Source of the DNA: Demequina subtropica
Lineage (GTDB): Bacteria > Actinomycetota > Actinomycetes > Actinomycetales > Demequinaceae
Assembly (NCBI RefSeq): GCF_000971235.1
Contig: NZ_BBMB01000005.1
Location: 62,001-126,000, forward strand
Reading direction: 5' to 3'
Length of the DNA stretch: 64,000 nt
This document shows positions 28,727 through 37,397 of this stretch, one piece after another. How positions within the stretch are numbered: position 1 is the stretch's first letter; every line of letters begins with the position of its first letter. The notes below the pieces were generated by a model. The model ran no database searches. It saw only the letters and a list, made by a program, of their open reading frames with translations, and was not told the origin of the DNA. The position numbers were made by a program, and so were the translations under genes.

Positions 28727-29419
28727 ATGCAGATCGTCCCCCTCGAGCTCGGCACGCGCCTCGTCCCGTACCAGGAGGCGTGGGATCTCCAGCGCGAGAT
28801 CCACGCGCAGGTCGCGACCGGCGAGCGCGAGGACACGCTGCTCCTGGTCGAGCACGAGCCCGTGTACACGGCGGGCCGCCGCACCGCGACGTGGGACCGG
28901 CCCGTCGACGGCACCCCCGTGGTCGACGTCGACCGCGGCGGCCGCATCACATGGCACGGGCCTGGCCAGCTGGTCGGGTACCCCATCGTGCGGCTCGCGG
29001 AGCCCGTGGACGTGGTCCGCTACGTCCGTCGCCTCGAGCAGGCCGTCATGGACGTGTGCGCCTCATTCGGCCTGGAGACGATGCGCGTCGAGGACCGCTC
29101 GGGCGTGTGGCTGCCCGCCGCCGACGGCAGGCGCGAACGCAAGATCTGCGCGATCGGCGTCCGGGTGGCGAAGGGCGTGACCATGCACGGCTTCGCGCTC
29201 AACTGCACGCCGGATCTCGACTGGTTCGACCGCATCGTCCCGTGCGGCATCTCCGACGCCGACGTCACCTCCCTCAGCGCCGAGCTCGGCCGCGAGGTCC
29301 CGCTGTCCGAGGCGGTCGAGCCGACCGTCCGATTCCTGAACGATGCGCTGGCCGACGTAAGGTGGGCGCTGGCGCCCACCCCTGCCGCCTCCGACCTCCC
29401 CACGAAGGAGCCCGTGTGA
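28727..29419 (+). CDS. lipB: Octanoyltransferase (lipoyl synthesis)
   Basis: A 230-residue enzyme that moves octanoyl groups from acyl carrier protein to lipoyl-domain lysines. Family motifs are [18 protein letters not shown] (substrate pocket), the catalytic Lys in RKICAIGVR and the catalytic Cys in IVPCGISD. The ATG at 28727 lies at the family start. Its stop overlaps the lipA GTG start by four bases (GTGA), so lipB-lipA are translationally coupled and jointly supply the cofactor for SucB. Confidence 0.97.
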   Translation: MQIVPLELGTRLVPYQEAWDLQREIHAQVATGEREDTLLLVEHEPVYTAGRRTATWDRPVDGTPVVDVDRGGRITWHGPGQLVGYPIVRLAEPVDVVRYVRRLEQAVMDVCASFGLETMRVEDRSGVWLPAADGRRERKICAIGVRVAKGVTMHGFALNCTPDLDWFDRIVPCGISDADVTSLSAELGREVPLSEAVEPTVRFLNDALADVRWALAPTPAASDLPTKEPV

Positions 29420-30432
29420 CCATCGCCCCCGAAGGCCGCAAGATGCTGCGCGTCGAGGCGCGCAACTCCGCCGTCCCGATCGAGCGCAAGCCCGAGTGGA
29501 TTCGCACCAAGGCGACCATGGGCCCCGAGTACAACGACCTCAAGGGCCTGGTGAAGACCGGCGGCCTGCACACGGTGTGCGAGGAGGCCGGCTGCCCCAA
29601 CATCTTCGAGTGCTGGGAGGACCGCGAGGCGACGTTCCTCATCGGCGGCGACCAGTGCACGCGCCGATGCGACTTCTGCCAGATCGACACGGGCAAGCCC
29701 GCGGCCTTCGACGCGGACGAGCCGCGCCGCGTCGCGGAGTCGGTGCGCCAGATGGGTCTCAAGTACTCGACCATCACCGGCGTGGCGCGCGACGACCTCG
29801 AGGACGGCGGCGCGTGGCTCTACGCGGAGACCGTCCGCCAGATCCACGCCACCACCCCCGGTGTGGGCGTCGAGCTGCTCATCCCCGACTTCAACGCGGT
29901 CCCGGAGCAGCTGGCCGAGGTCTTCTCCTCGCGCCCCGAGGTGCTCGCGCACAACCTCGAGACGGTCCCCCGCGTCTTCAAGCGGATCCGCCCCGGCTTC
30001 CGCTACGACCGTTCGCTGTCGGTGCTCACCGCGGCCCAGGAGGACGGCCTGGTCACCAAGTCGAACCTGATCCTCGGCATGGGCGAGACGTTCGACGAGG
30101 CCGTCGAGGCGCTCCGCGACCTCCATGCGGCCGGCTGCGACCTCATCACCATCACGCAGTACCTGCGCCCCTCGCCCCGCCACCACCCCGTGGACCGCTG
30201 GGTCAAGCCGCAGGAGTTCGTCGAGCTGTCGGACATCGCCGAGGAGATCGGCTTCCTCGGCGTGATGTCCGGGCCGCTCGTGCGGTCCTCGTACCGCGCG
30301 GGCCGCCTCTGGGGTCAGGCGATGAAGCGCAAGGGGCGGGAGATCCCTGCGTCGCTCGCGCACCTGGGCGAGGCGACCGAGTCGCGCCAGGAGGCCTCGG
30401 CGCTTCTCAAGGCACGTCCCGAGCTCGCCTGA
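29416..30432 (+). CDS. lipA: Lipoyl synthase (radical SAM)
   Basis: A 338-residue radical SAM enzyme that inserts two sulfur atoms into protein-bound octanoyl groups. The auxiliary cluster cysteines are in [12 protein letters not shown], the radical-SAM cluster motif is CTRRCDFCQ, and the C-terminal serine ligand region is RSSYRAG. Its GTG start overlaps the lipB stop. The auxiliary cluster is consumed in each turnover, so it needs a cluster carrier such as the ErpA-like protein at 10.7 kb (known biology for the family, inference for this strain). Confidence 0.97.
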   Translation: MTIAPEGRKMLRVEARNSAVPIERKPEWIRTKATMGPEYNDLKGLVKTGGLHTVCEEAGCPNIFECWEDREATFLIGGDQCTRRCDFCQIDTGKPAAFDADEPRRVAESVRQMGLKYSTITGVARDDLEDGGAWLYAETVRQIHATTPGVGVELLIPDFNAVPEQLAEVFSSRPEVLAHNLETVPRVFKRIRPGFRYDRSLSVLTAAQEDGLVTKSNLILGMGETFDEAVEALRDLHAAGCDLITITQYLRPSPRHHPVDRWVKPQEFVELSDIAEEIGFLGVMSGPLVRSSYRAGRLWGQAMKRKGREIPASLAHLGEATESRQEASALLKARPELA

Positions 30433-30503
30433 GCCGCGCATCGTCCCGTCATCCTCACGGGGGTCCCGAGCCGGTCCCCACCTGCGACTAGACTGACCGC
30501 ATC

Positions 30504-31211
30504 ATGGCGAAGAACGACGCACCCAAGCCCAAGAAGCAGCGCTGGTACCACCTCATCGCGCAGGCGTACCGGACCACCGCCCCGTACGACAAGAAGCTGC
30601 TGCCGGGCATCCTCGGCATCCTCATCGGGACCATCGCGGCCTTCGTGCTGTTCGGCATCTTCGTCATCGGCGGCACCATCGCGATCGTCTACATGTCGAT
30701 CTTCGGTGTGCTCACCGCGGCGCTGCTCGCGATGTGGTTCCTCACGCGCCGCTTCGAGCGCGTCGCGTACTCCCGCATGGAGGGGCAGACCGGTGCGTCG
30801 CTCGCCGTCGCCCAGTCGATCCGCAGCGGATGGCACTTCGAGGACGCTCCCGCGAACATGGACGCGCGCGGCAGCGCGATCGTGTTCCAGGGCGTCGGCA
30901 AGGGCGGCATCCTCCTGGTCGCGGAGGGCGGAAGCGCCGCGCGCAAGCCCGCGGGTCAGGCGAAGAAGCGCATCGAGAAGCTGGTCCCCGGTGTCCCCGT
31001 GACCATCATCTACGTCGGCCGCGGCGAGGGTGAGGTCCCGCTTCCGGACCTCACCAAGGCGATCCGCAAGACCAAGAAGGCGCTCGGCCGCAACGACCGC
31101 CCCAAGGTCGAGGCACGCCTCAAGGCCATCGGCGGCGCGAAGCCCCCGATGCCCAAGGGCATCGACCCGGTGCGCGCGCGTCCCGACCGCAAGGGCATGC
31201 GCGGCCGCTGA
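30504..31211 (+). CDS. DUF4191 membrane protein
   Basis: A 235-residue protein with a basic N-terminus (KPKKQRWYHLIAQAYRTTAPYDKK), two closely spaced transmembrane helices (LPGILGILIGTIAAFVLFGI and GTIAIVYMSIFGVLTAALLA) and a basic cytoplasmic domain with the motif VFQGVGKGGILLVAEGG. This matches DUF4191, a family confined to Actinomycetota and commonly found beside lipA, as here (72 bases downstream). Function unknown; the conserved neighbourhood suggests a link to lipoylation or the cell envelope, but that is only inference. Confidence 0.85.
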   Translation: MAKNDAPKPKKQRWYHLIAQAYRTTAPYDKKLLPGILGILIGTIAAFVLFGIFVIGGTIAIVYMSIFGVLTAALLAMWFLTRRFERVAYSRMEGQTGASLAVAQSIRSGWHFEDAPANMDARGSAIVFQGVGKGGILLVAEGGSAARKPAGQAKKRIEKLVPGVPVTIIYVGRGEGEVPLPDLTKAIRKTKKALGRNDRPKVEARLKAIGGAKPPMPKGIDPVRARPDRKGMRGR

Positions 31212-31223
31212 GCCTCACGCTTC

Positions 31224-31330
31224 CGACAATCCCCTCCACCCGGAACCCGGTCCCGCCCGGCACCACCGGAAGTGGTAGGGGGTTGTCGCTTCTCCGGGAT
31301 CCGCGCATCCCGGTGGTGGATGGTTGTCGC
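31224..31330. repeat. Three-armed intergenic inverted repeat (family E)
   Basis: Left arm CGACAATCCCCTCCACC (31224-31240) is mirrored by GTGGTAGGGGGTTGTCG (31272-31288) and by a second copy, GGTGGATGGTTGTCG (about 31314-31328). A perfect small hairpin CCGGGAT-CCGCGC-ATCCCGG lies between the two right arms. It separates two convergent genes and may also serve as a bidirectional terminator. Confidence 0.65.
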
Positions 31331-31337
31331 GCCGTCG

Positions 31338-31985
31338 CTACGGCAGCGTGACCAGCACGCCCCCGTCGGTGCCCGCGAACTCCACGCCACGCAGGTCCGT
31401 CACGCGCGGCAGCCCCGCCGTCGCGGCGGTGTCGAGGCCTCCGACCACCACCACCTGCGCGCCCGCCGCGAGACCCGAGCGGACGCCCGCGTCCGAGTCC
31501 TCGAACACCACGCAGTCCTCCGGATCGAGCCCAAGCGCATCCGCGCCACGGCGGTACGGCTCGGGATCGGGCTTGCCGTGCTCGACGTCCTCCGCGGCGA
31601 TCAGGACCTGGACCACGGGGAACCCGAGGCGCGTCAACCGGCGAAGCGCCGCGTCGCGCACCGCCGATGTCACGACGGCCCAGCGACCGGACGGCAGCGT
31701 GCGCACCGCGGCGACGGCGCCGGGGATCTCGACATCCGCGTCGAAGCGCTCGTTCTCCCACGCGGAGACCTGCGCGAACCACGGCTCGATGTCCGCGCCC
31801 TCCCCGAGGAAACGGCGCAGCGTCGCGCGCGCGGGCACGCCGTGGACGTGGGCGAGGACCTCGGCGGGATCGAGCCCCGCCTGGCGCGCGAAGTCTCCCC
31901 AGACGACGTCGACCGTCGCGGTGGAGTCGATGAGCGTGCCGTCCATGTCGAGCAGCACACCGCGCGCGTGGAGCTCCGTCATCAT
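31338..31985 (-). CDS. HAD-superfamily phosphatase (beta-phosphoglucomutase/GPP-like)
   Basis: A 215-residue haloacid-dehalogenase hydrolase. Motif I is LLDMDGTLIDST (nucleophile and acid/base Asp), motif II AVVTSA, motif III Lys in EHGKPDPEPY, and motif IV FEDSDAGVRSG. A helical cap lies between motifs I and II, as in the GPP/2-deoxyglucose-6-phosphatase group, so sugar or polyol phosphates are likely substrates. The start ATG (31985) overlaps the RDD gene stop by four bases, so the two genes are coupled. Confidence 0.88.
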   Translation of the reverse strand: MMTELHARGVLLDMDGTLIDSTATVDVVWGDFARQAGLDPAEVLAHVHGVPARATLRRFLGEGADIEPWFAQVSAWENERFDADVEIPGAVAAVRTLPSGRWAVVTSAVRDAALRRLTRLGFPVVQVLIAAEDVEHGKPDPEPYRRGADALGLDPEDCVVFEDSDAGVRSGLAAGAQVVVVGGLDTAATAGLPRVTDLRGVEFAGTDGGVLVTLP

Positions 31986-32419
31986 GCCTGCCCGCCCGTG
32001 CGGACGATGCGCGTGCCGGCGAGGCGGTCGTGCAGGCCTCGGCCGTCGGGGCCCCAGACGACCGCGGGGATCACCAGCACCAGCAAGCCCGTGCGGATCG
32101 CCGCCTTGGTGATGCCCACGACGGACGCGCCGTCCTCGCGCACCACCCGCAGGCCCGCGATGCGGTGGCCGATGGTCGAGCCGAGCGTCGCGACCAGGAG
32201 AAGGTGCTGGAGCGCCCAGACGGCGAGCGTCGCGAACGGGGCGCCCGCAAGGAAGGCCCGCTCGACGGACGTCGCGCCCGACGTCGCGTAGGTGGGGTCC
32301 GGGAAGAACGCGGACGAGATCAGGAGGCACATCGCCCAGTCGATCGCGATGCCACCGAGCCTGCGCGGGACATGCGCGGACGGGGTCGACGTGTCGGTCG
32401 GGGGGCTCTGCTCGCTCAC
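31982..32419 (-). CDS. RDD-family membrane protein
   Basis: A 145-residue protein with three membrane helices. The RDD family is recognised by the Arg-Arg and Asp in the first helix (RRLGGIAIDWAMCLLIS) and the LGSTIGHRIAGLRVVR segment near helix 2, then GLHDRLAGTRIVR at the end. The function of small RDD proteins is unclear; some act in Na+/H+ exchange. GTG start at 32419. Divergent from glnA and coupled to the downstream HAD phosphatase gene. Confidence 0.88.
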   Translation of the reverse strand: MSEQSPPTDTSTPSAHVPRRLGGIAIDWAMCLLISSAFFPDPTYATSGATSVERAFLAGAPFATLAVWALQHLLLVATLGSTIGHRIAGLRVVREDGASVVGITKAAIRTGLLVLVIPAVVWGPDGRGLHDRLAGTRIVRTGGQA

Positions 32420-32434
32420 CGCGACAGCCTATCC

Positions 32435-32468
32435 GGACGATGCCGAGGCAAGCCTGCGCGCATCGTCC
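32435..32468. repeat. Inverted pair of the GGACGATGC word
   Basis: CGGACGATGC and GCATCGTCCG face each other 16 bases apart between the divergent RDD gene and glnA. This is one of two inverted pairs of the over-represented word (the other is 53358-53397). Confidence 0.6.
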
Positions 32469-32507
32469 GATTCGTCCTCGGCTACCACAGCCGCCGGAGT
32501 GCCACAT

Positions 32508-32545
32508 GTAACACCGATGAAACATTGCGTGTATGTGCAGGCAAC
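32508..32545 (+). promoter_or_regulatory. GlnR-type operator upstream of glnA
   Basis: Four five-base boxes occur at exact six-base spacing: GTAAC (32508), GAAAC (32519), TGTAT (32530) and GCAAC (32541). The known actinobacterial GlnR site is GTNAC-n6-GAAAC repeated twice. The first two boxes match perfectly and the second two partly. It ends 58 bases before the glnA ATG, next to a possible -10 (TAGGGT at 32556-32561), a position that fits nitrogen control of glnA. Confidence 0.8.
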
Positions 32546-32603
32546 CCTCCGCCCCTAGGGTGTGGAGTGCCACTGTAGGCCTGTCTCTCTTGAGGAGTAC
32601 CGG

Positions 32604-34037
32604 ATGTTCAAAGACGCCAACGAGGCGATCGAGTATGTGAAGAACGAGGGCGTCGAGTTCGTCGACATCCGCTTCTGCGACCTTCCCGGTCAGATGCAGC
32701 ACTTCAACATCCCCGCGTCGCAGTTCACCGAGGACGTGTTCACCGAGGGCGCGATGTTCGACGGTTCGTCGATCCGCGGTTTCCAGGCGATCAACGAGTC
32801 CGACATGAAGCTGCTGCCGGACGTGGCGACGGCGTTCGTCGACCCGTTCCGCAAGGCGAAGACGCTCGTCATCAACTTCTCGATCGTGGACCCCTTCACG
32901 AACGAGCCCTACTCGCGCGACCCCCGCAACATCGCGGCGAAGGCCGTCGAGTACCTGAAGTCCACCGGCATCGGTGACACCGCCTTCTTCGCCCCCGAGG
33001 CGGAGTTCTTCATCTTCGACTCGGTTCGCTTCGACACGAACCAGCACGAGGGCTACTACCACATCGACTCGTCCGAGGCCTGGTGGAACACCGGCGTCGA
33101 GTACGAGGAGGACGGCACCCCCAACCGCGGCTACAAGACGCGCTACAAGGGCGGCTACTTCCCCGTCTCCCCCGGCGACCAGTTCGCGGACCTCCGCGAC
33201 GAGATGTGCAAGGTCCTCGGCGAGGTCGGCCTCGAGCTCGAGCGCGCGCACCACGAGGTGGGCACCGCCGGCCAGCAGGAGATCAACTACCGCTTCAACA
33301 CGCTGCTGCACGCGGGCGACGACATCCAGAAGTTCAAGTACGTCGTCAAGAACGTCGCGTGGCGTGCGGGCAAGACCGTGACCTTCATGCCGAAGCCGCT
33401 CTTCGGCGACAACGGCTCGGGCATGCACGTCCACCAGTCGATCTGGAAGAACGGCGAGCCGCTGTTCTACGACGAGGCGGGCTACGGCGGCCTCTCGGAC
33501 ATCGCCCGCTGGTACATCGGCGGAATCCTCAAGCACGCGCCGTCGCTGCTCGCGTTCACCAACCCGACCGTCAACTCGTACCACCGCCTCGTGCCGGGCT
33601 ACGAGGCCCCGGTCAACCTGGTGTACTCGGCCCGCAACCGCTCCGCCGCGGTGCGTATCCCGATCACCGGCTCGAACCCGAAGGCCAAGCGCATCGAGTT
33701 CCGCGCGCCCGACCCGTCGTCGAACCCGTACCTCGCGTTCGCGGCGCTCCTGATGGCCGGCATCGACGGCATCAAGAACCGCATCGAGCCCCCGGCCCCG
33801 GTCGACAAGGACCTCTACGAGCTTCCCCCGGAGGAGCACGCCCAGATCGCTCAGGTCCCGGCCTCGCTCCCCGCGGTGCTCGACGCGCTCGAGGCGGACC
33901 ACGGCTTCCTCACCGAGGGTGGCGTGTTCACCGAGGACCTCATCGAGATGTGGATCGACCTCAAGCGCACGCAGGAGATCGACCCGCTGCGCTTCCGTCC
34001 GCACCCGCACGAGTTCGAGCTCTACTACGACTGCTAA
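32604..34037 (+). CDS. glnA: Glutamine synthetase type I
   Basis: A 477-residue enzyme that makes glutamine from glutamate, ammonia and ATP, normally a dodecamer. Visible family motifs: [18 protein letters not shown], the metal-binding [24 protein letters not shown], the Glu-flap NRSAAVRIP, and the adenylylation site Tyr in [10 protein letters not shown], which marks it as the regulated GSI-beta class. glnE, the adenylyltransferase that would modify this Tyr, is at the end of the window. The ATG at 32604 follows TGAGGAGT. Preceded by a GlnR-like operator and followed by a hairpin. Confidence 0.98.
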   Translation: MFKDANEAIEYVKNEGVEFVDIRFCDLPGQMQHFNIPASQFTEDVFTEGAMFDGSSIRGFQAINESDMKLLPDVATAFVDPFRKAKTLVINFSIVDPFTNEPYSRDPRNIAAKAVEYLKSTGIGDTAFFAPEAEFFIFDSVRFDTNQHEGYYHIDSSEAWWNTGVEYEEDGTPNRGYKTRYKGGYFPVSPGDQFADLRDEMCKVLGEVGLELERAHHEVGTAGQQEINYRFNTLLHAGDDIQKFKYVVKNVAWRAGKTVTFMPKPLFGDNGSGMHVHQSIWKNGEPLFYDEAGYGGLSDIARWYIGGILKHAPSLLAFTNPTVNSYHRLVPGYEAPVNLVYSARNRSAAVRIPITGSNPKAKRIEFRAPDPSSNPYLAFAALLMAGIDGIKNRIEPPAPVDKDLYELPPEEHAQIAQVPASLPAVLDALEADHGFLTEGGVFTEDLIEMWIDLKRTQEIDPLRFRPHPHEFELYYDC

Positions 34038-34053
34038 GCCGTAGCGCTCACCC

Positions 34054-34087
34054 GAAGGCCCGTCCCGCATCCGCGGGGCGGGCCTTC
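34054..34087 (+). terminator. Hairpin terminator after glnA
   Basis: GAAGGCCCGTCCCGC and GCGGGGCGGGCCTTC pair over 15 bases with one wobble and a four-base loop, 16 bases after the stop. Confidence 0.82.
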
Positions 34088-34123
34088 CGCGTTTGTGGCC
34101 GGTCCTGCGCTCCCACGCGACCG

Positions 34124-34178
34124 CTGGCGGGACATGGGTGCGGGATTCGGCGCCGATCCTGCGCCCATGTCCCGCCAG
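34124..34178. repeat. 55-bp inverted-repeat element, family B, copy 1
   Basis: Arms CTGGCGGGACATGGG (34124-34138) and CCCATGTCCCGCCAG (34164-34178) are perfectly complementary. The spacer holds an inner dyad (GGATTCGGCGCCGATCC). An element of the same 55-base length and arm sequence occurs at 56962-57016. Confidence 0.85.
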
Positions 34179-34240
34179 GAGGCGTCGCCGGCACGATGCG
34201 GTGGTCCGGCGGTGTCCCCGGGCTGCGGCAGGATAGTCGG

Positions 34241-36898
34241 ATGCCTCAGACGTGGACCGGCCGCTCCGGGTGGACGCTCACACGTGAAGGGGCGGGCCTG
34301 GCGCTCACGTTCGACGGCCAGACCACGCGCCTCGAGGGCGCCGAGGCCGCACGGGTGCGCACGGCCTGGTGGTGGACCGGACGCTGCCTCGTGGTCGAGG
34401 CGACGGACGATGCGCCCCGCACCCGCCTGCCCGGCCTTCGCCGGGGCCACGCAAAGGACGTGACGGCCGCGGTGTCCCGCATCGTCACCGGGGCGAAGCT
34501 GCGCGAGCCGCTCCTTCTCGCCGCCGCACGCGAGCCCGTATTCACCCGCCTGCTCGAGACGCGCGTGCGCACGCAGCGGTGGATCGCCCACGACGACGCA
34601 GCCGCGATCCTCGCCGGGCTCCCCCGCCACGACGACGTCCTGGCCGCGCTCACCGAGGCCGAGCGCGAGGGCGTCGAGGACCGGCTCTCCCCCACCGAGC
34701 ATCGCGCTCTGGCGTTCCTCGCGCGCGACCACCTCGCGGACGTCAGCGCGGCGAACGACGAGATCCTGCGTCGCGAGCTCAGGTCCGGCCGCGCCTTCTT
34801 CGCTCGCGTCGAGAAGTCGCCGCTCACCGAGGAGCAGGCGCGCGCCGTGGTCTCCCACGACAACCGCGTGCGCGTGATCGCCGCCGCGGGCTCCGGCAAG
34901 ACCTCCGTGATGGTGGCACGCGCGGCGTACGCGATCCGCCGCGGGTTCGTGCGCCCGGAGCGCGTGCTCATGCTCGCCTTCAACGCGGACGCGGCGAAGG
35001 AGCTCGAGGAGCGCGTCGGCACGCGCCTGCGCGCGCTTGGCCTTGCGAGCGACGGGGTCAAGGCGACGACGTTCCACTCGTTCGGGCTCGCGCTCATCGG
35101 CGAGGCCACAGGTCGCAAGCCGCGCATCGCACCCTGGGTCGAGGGCGGTCGCGACGTGGAGAAGGTGCAGGAGATCGTGGATCGCCTGCGCGACCAGGAC
35201 CTGGGCTTCCGCTTCAAGTGGGACCTGTTCCGCCTGCTCTACGGCAAGCTGTCCGTCGCGGGCGACGGCGGGGCGCCCGACAGCTACGACCCGGCGACCA
35301 AGCTCAGCGGCTTCGAGACCTACCGCGGGGAGACCGTCCGGAGCGAGGGCGAGCGCCTCATCGCGGACTGGCTGTTCCTCCACGGCGTCGAGTACCGCTA
35401 CGAAGCGCCGTACACGCACGATGTCGCCGACCGCGCCCACGGCCAGTACCGGCCCGACTTCTACTACCCGGCCGCGGACGTGTGGCACGAGCACTGGGCG
35501 GTGCGTGCCGACGGCTCGGTGGTCGAGGACTTCCGCGGCTATCGCGAGGCCATGGAGTGGAAGCGCAAGGTCCACGCGCGCCACGGCACCGCGCTGGTCG
35601 AGACCGAGTGGCACTCGATCATCGACCACAGCGGCTTCGAGGCGCTCGCCGAGGACCTCGAGCGTCACGGCCTCGCGCTCGACTGGAACCCCGACAGGGA
35701 GCTGCCCGGCGCCGAGCCCCTCGAGCATGAGCGCCTCGCGCGGCTCATGCGGACGTTCATGTCGCATGTGAAGCCGGGCGCGCTCACGCGCGAGACCCTG
35801 CGGGCCCGAGTCGCCGCGCACCCCGAATGGGACACCGCCCGCACCCGCCTGTTCGTGGACCTGTACTGGCACATCCACGACGCCTGGCAGGCCGAGCTCG
35901 CCGCGACCCGTACCGTCGACTTCGACGACATGCTGCTGGCCGCCGCCGAGGCCGTCGAGCGCGACCCGTCGCTCGCGCGCTGGGACCTCGTCATGGTCGA
36001 CGAGTTCCAGGACACGTCGCGCGCGCGAGCCCGCCTCACCAAGGCGCTGCTGCACGGTCGCGGCAAGCACCTGCTCGCTGTCGGCGACGACTGGCAGGCC
36101 ATCAACCGCTTCGCCGGCGCGGACCTCTCGGTCATGACCGGCTTCGCCGAGTACTTCGGCCCGGCGTTGACCCGCCGCCTCCAGACGACGTTCCGCACCA
36201 CGCAGACCACCGCCGATATCGCCGGCCGCTTCGTGTCGCGCAACCCCGCGCAGATCACCAAGACGGTCCGCTCCGCCCGGGGCGAGGGTGGCGCGCCGGT
36301 CACCATCGTCCGGGTACCGCGGCACGATGCGGTGCCGGGCGCCATCGAGGCTCACCTGGAGCGCCTCGCAGCATCGGCTCGCGGCGCCCGCAGCGGCCGC
36401 GCGACCGTCGATGTCCTCGGCCGCTACGGCTTCGACCAGCAGCTCATGCCCGCGCGGCGCGTGGACGGCCTGGACGTGCGCTTCCGCACCGTGCACCGGT
36501 CGAAGGGCCTCGAGGCGGACCACATCGTCCTGCCGAACGTCACGAGCGGCCGGTACGGCTTCCCCAGCACCATCCCGGACGACCCGGTGCTCGCCCTCGC
36601 GATGTCCGAGGACGACGGCTACCCCGACTCCGAGGAGCGCCGGCTGCTCTACGTTGCGCTCACGCGCGCGCGCCAGACCGTGACGCTGTTCACCGTCGCG
36701 AGACGCGAGTCGCCGTTCGTCCTCGAGCTGCTCGAGGACCCGGGCGTCCAGGTGGTCGACGCGACCGGCGCGCCCGCGGCCGAGGTGCAGGTGTGCCCCG
36801 GCTGCGGCGAGGGCACGCTGGTGAAGCGCACCGGCAGGTACGGCGACTTCCTCGGCTGCAGCGCGTTCCCCCGGTGCACGCAGACCGTCAAGGTGTAG
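34241..36898 (+). CDS. HelD-like UvrD/Rep helicase with nuclease-like insertion and C4 zinc finger
   Basis: An 885-residue superfamily 1 helicase close to E. coli DNA helicase IV (HelD): FFARVEKSPLTEEQARAVV precedes Walker A AAAGSGKTS (Lys220); Walker B is VMVDEFQDTS; later motifs are VGDDWQAINRFAGAD, TVHRSKGLEADHIVLPN and LLYVALTRAR. Between the first RecA motifs and Walker B lies an insertion around residues 365-470 with the pattern E..., YRPDFYYP (Asp406), WHEHW (Glu417), which resembles a PD-(D/E)XK nuclease core. The C-terminus is a topoisomerase-type zinc finger (CPGCGEG ... GCSAFPRC). A role in DNA repair or exclusion of foreign DNA is inferred. ATG 34241. Confidence 0.88.
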   Translation: MPQTWTGRSGWTLTREGAGLALTFDGQTTRLEGAEAARVRTAWWWTGRCLVVEATDDAPRTRLPGLRRGHAKDVTAAVSRIVTGAKLREPLLLAAAREPVFTRLLETRVRTQRWIAHDDAAAILAGLPRHDDVLAALTEAEREGVEDRLSPTEHRALAFLARDHLADVSAANDEILRRELRSGRAFFARVEKSPLTEEQARAVVSHDNRVRVIAAAGSGKTSVMVARAAYAIRRGFVRPERVLMLAFNADAAKELEERVGTRLRALGLASDGVKATTFHSFGLALIGEATGRKPRIAPWVEGGRDVEKVQEIVDRLRDQDLGFRFKWDLFRLLYGKLSVAGDGGAPDSYDPATKLSGFETYRGETVRSEGERLIADWLFLHGVEYRYEAPYTHDVADRAHGQYRPDFYYPAADVWHEHWAVRADGSVVEDFRGYREAMEWKRKVHARHGTALVETEWHSIIDHSGFEALAEDLERHGLALDWNPDRELPGAEPLEHERLARLMRTFMSHVKPGALTRETLRARVAAHPEWDTARTRLFVDLYWHIHDAWQAELAATRTVDFDDMLLAAAEAVERDPSLARWDLVMVDEFQDTSRARARLTKALLHGRGKHLLAVGDDWQAINRFAGADLSVMTGFAEYFGPALTRRLQTTFRTTQTTADIAGRFVSRNPAQITKTVRSARGEGGAPVTIVRVPRHDAVPGAIEAHLERLAASARGARSGRATVDVLGRYGFDQQLMPARRVDGLDVRFRTVHRSKGLEADHIVLPNVTSGRYGFPSTIPDDPVLALAMSEDDGYPDSEERRLLYVALTRARQTVTLFTVARRESPFVLELLEDPGVQVVDATGAPAAEVQVCPGCGEGTLVKRTGRYGDFLGCSAFPRCTQTVKV

Positions 36899-36907
36899 GC
36901 GCGCTCA

Positions 36908-37023
36908 CGGCTCCGCCACACGGTTTCGCGGCTCCGCCACACGAGGATCGGCGTGTCGTCGGCGAGTCGCAGCGTGGACGACCTCCAGAGCACGGTGGCA
37001 ACCGCACCGGTGTGGCGGAGCCG
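36908..37023. repeat. Dispersed inverted-repeat element, family A, copy 2 (inverted)
   Basis: Here the doubled arm CGGCTCCGCCACACG is on the left (36908-36922 and 36929-36943) and the single arm GTGTGGCGGAGCCG is on the right (37010-37023), so the element is in the opposite orientation to 13909-14025. The 22-base core at 36949-36970 is the exact reverse complement of 13962-13983. Confidence 0.85.
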
Positions 37024-37031
37024 TAGACCGA

Positions 37032-37328
37032 CTACTGCTTGCCGAAGAACTCGGCGTTGCTCACCTGCGTGGGCGCCGCCGAGGGCTGCGTGACGTTCAG
37101 CGCCGCCGCGATCGCCTCGATCGCGGCCGCCTGGCGTGTCACCGCAACCAGGGTCAGGACGAGGCCGATGAGCGCGGCGATCGCACCGATCACCGCAAGC
37201 GCGGCCACCGACGACAGCGCGCCGAACATGGACACGAAGTTGCCGACGATGAGCAGGGCCAGTCCACGGCCGAGGTTCGACGCGAACGTGAAGGGAGCGC
37301 CCGCGGGAGCGTTGTCACTGGTAGGCAT
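37032..37328 (-). CDS. Small two-helix membrane protein
   Basis: A 98-residue protein with a polar N-terminus (MPTSDNAPAGAPF), two predicted transmembrane helices (GLALLIVGNFVSMFGALSSV and AVIGAIAALIGLVLTLVAV), an amphipathic segment (RQAAAIEAIAAALNV) and a short tail. No named family recognised. The ATG at 37328 is chosen over an upstream ATG because codons before it are not GC3-biased. It converges on the helicase gene across the family A repeat. Confidence 0.6.
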   Translation of the reverse strand: MPTSDNAPAGAPFTFASNLGRGLALLIVGNFVSMFGALSSVAALAVIGAIAALIGLVLTLVAVTRQAAAIEAIAAALNVTQPSAAPTQVSNAEFFGKQ

Positions 37329-37397
37329 GGCGATACTGTGGCACAGCGCTACCCACGCCACCACACCCCAGTTGTGGGGGCGGCTTCGCGCGCGGCC

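Noticed and set aside
31212-31337. Reading family E as a simple rho-independent terminator
   Set aside because: It may terminate transcription, but the third arm and the extra internal hairpin are not needed for that, so it is listed as a repeat element.
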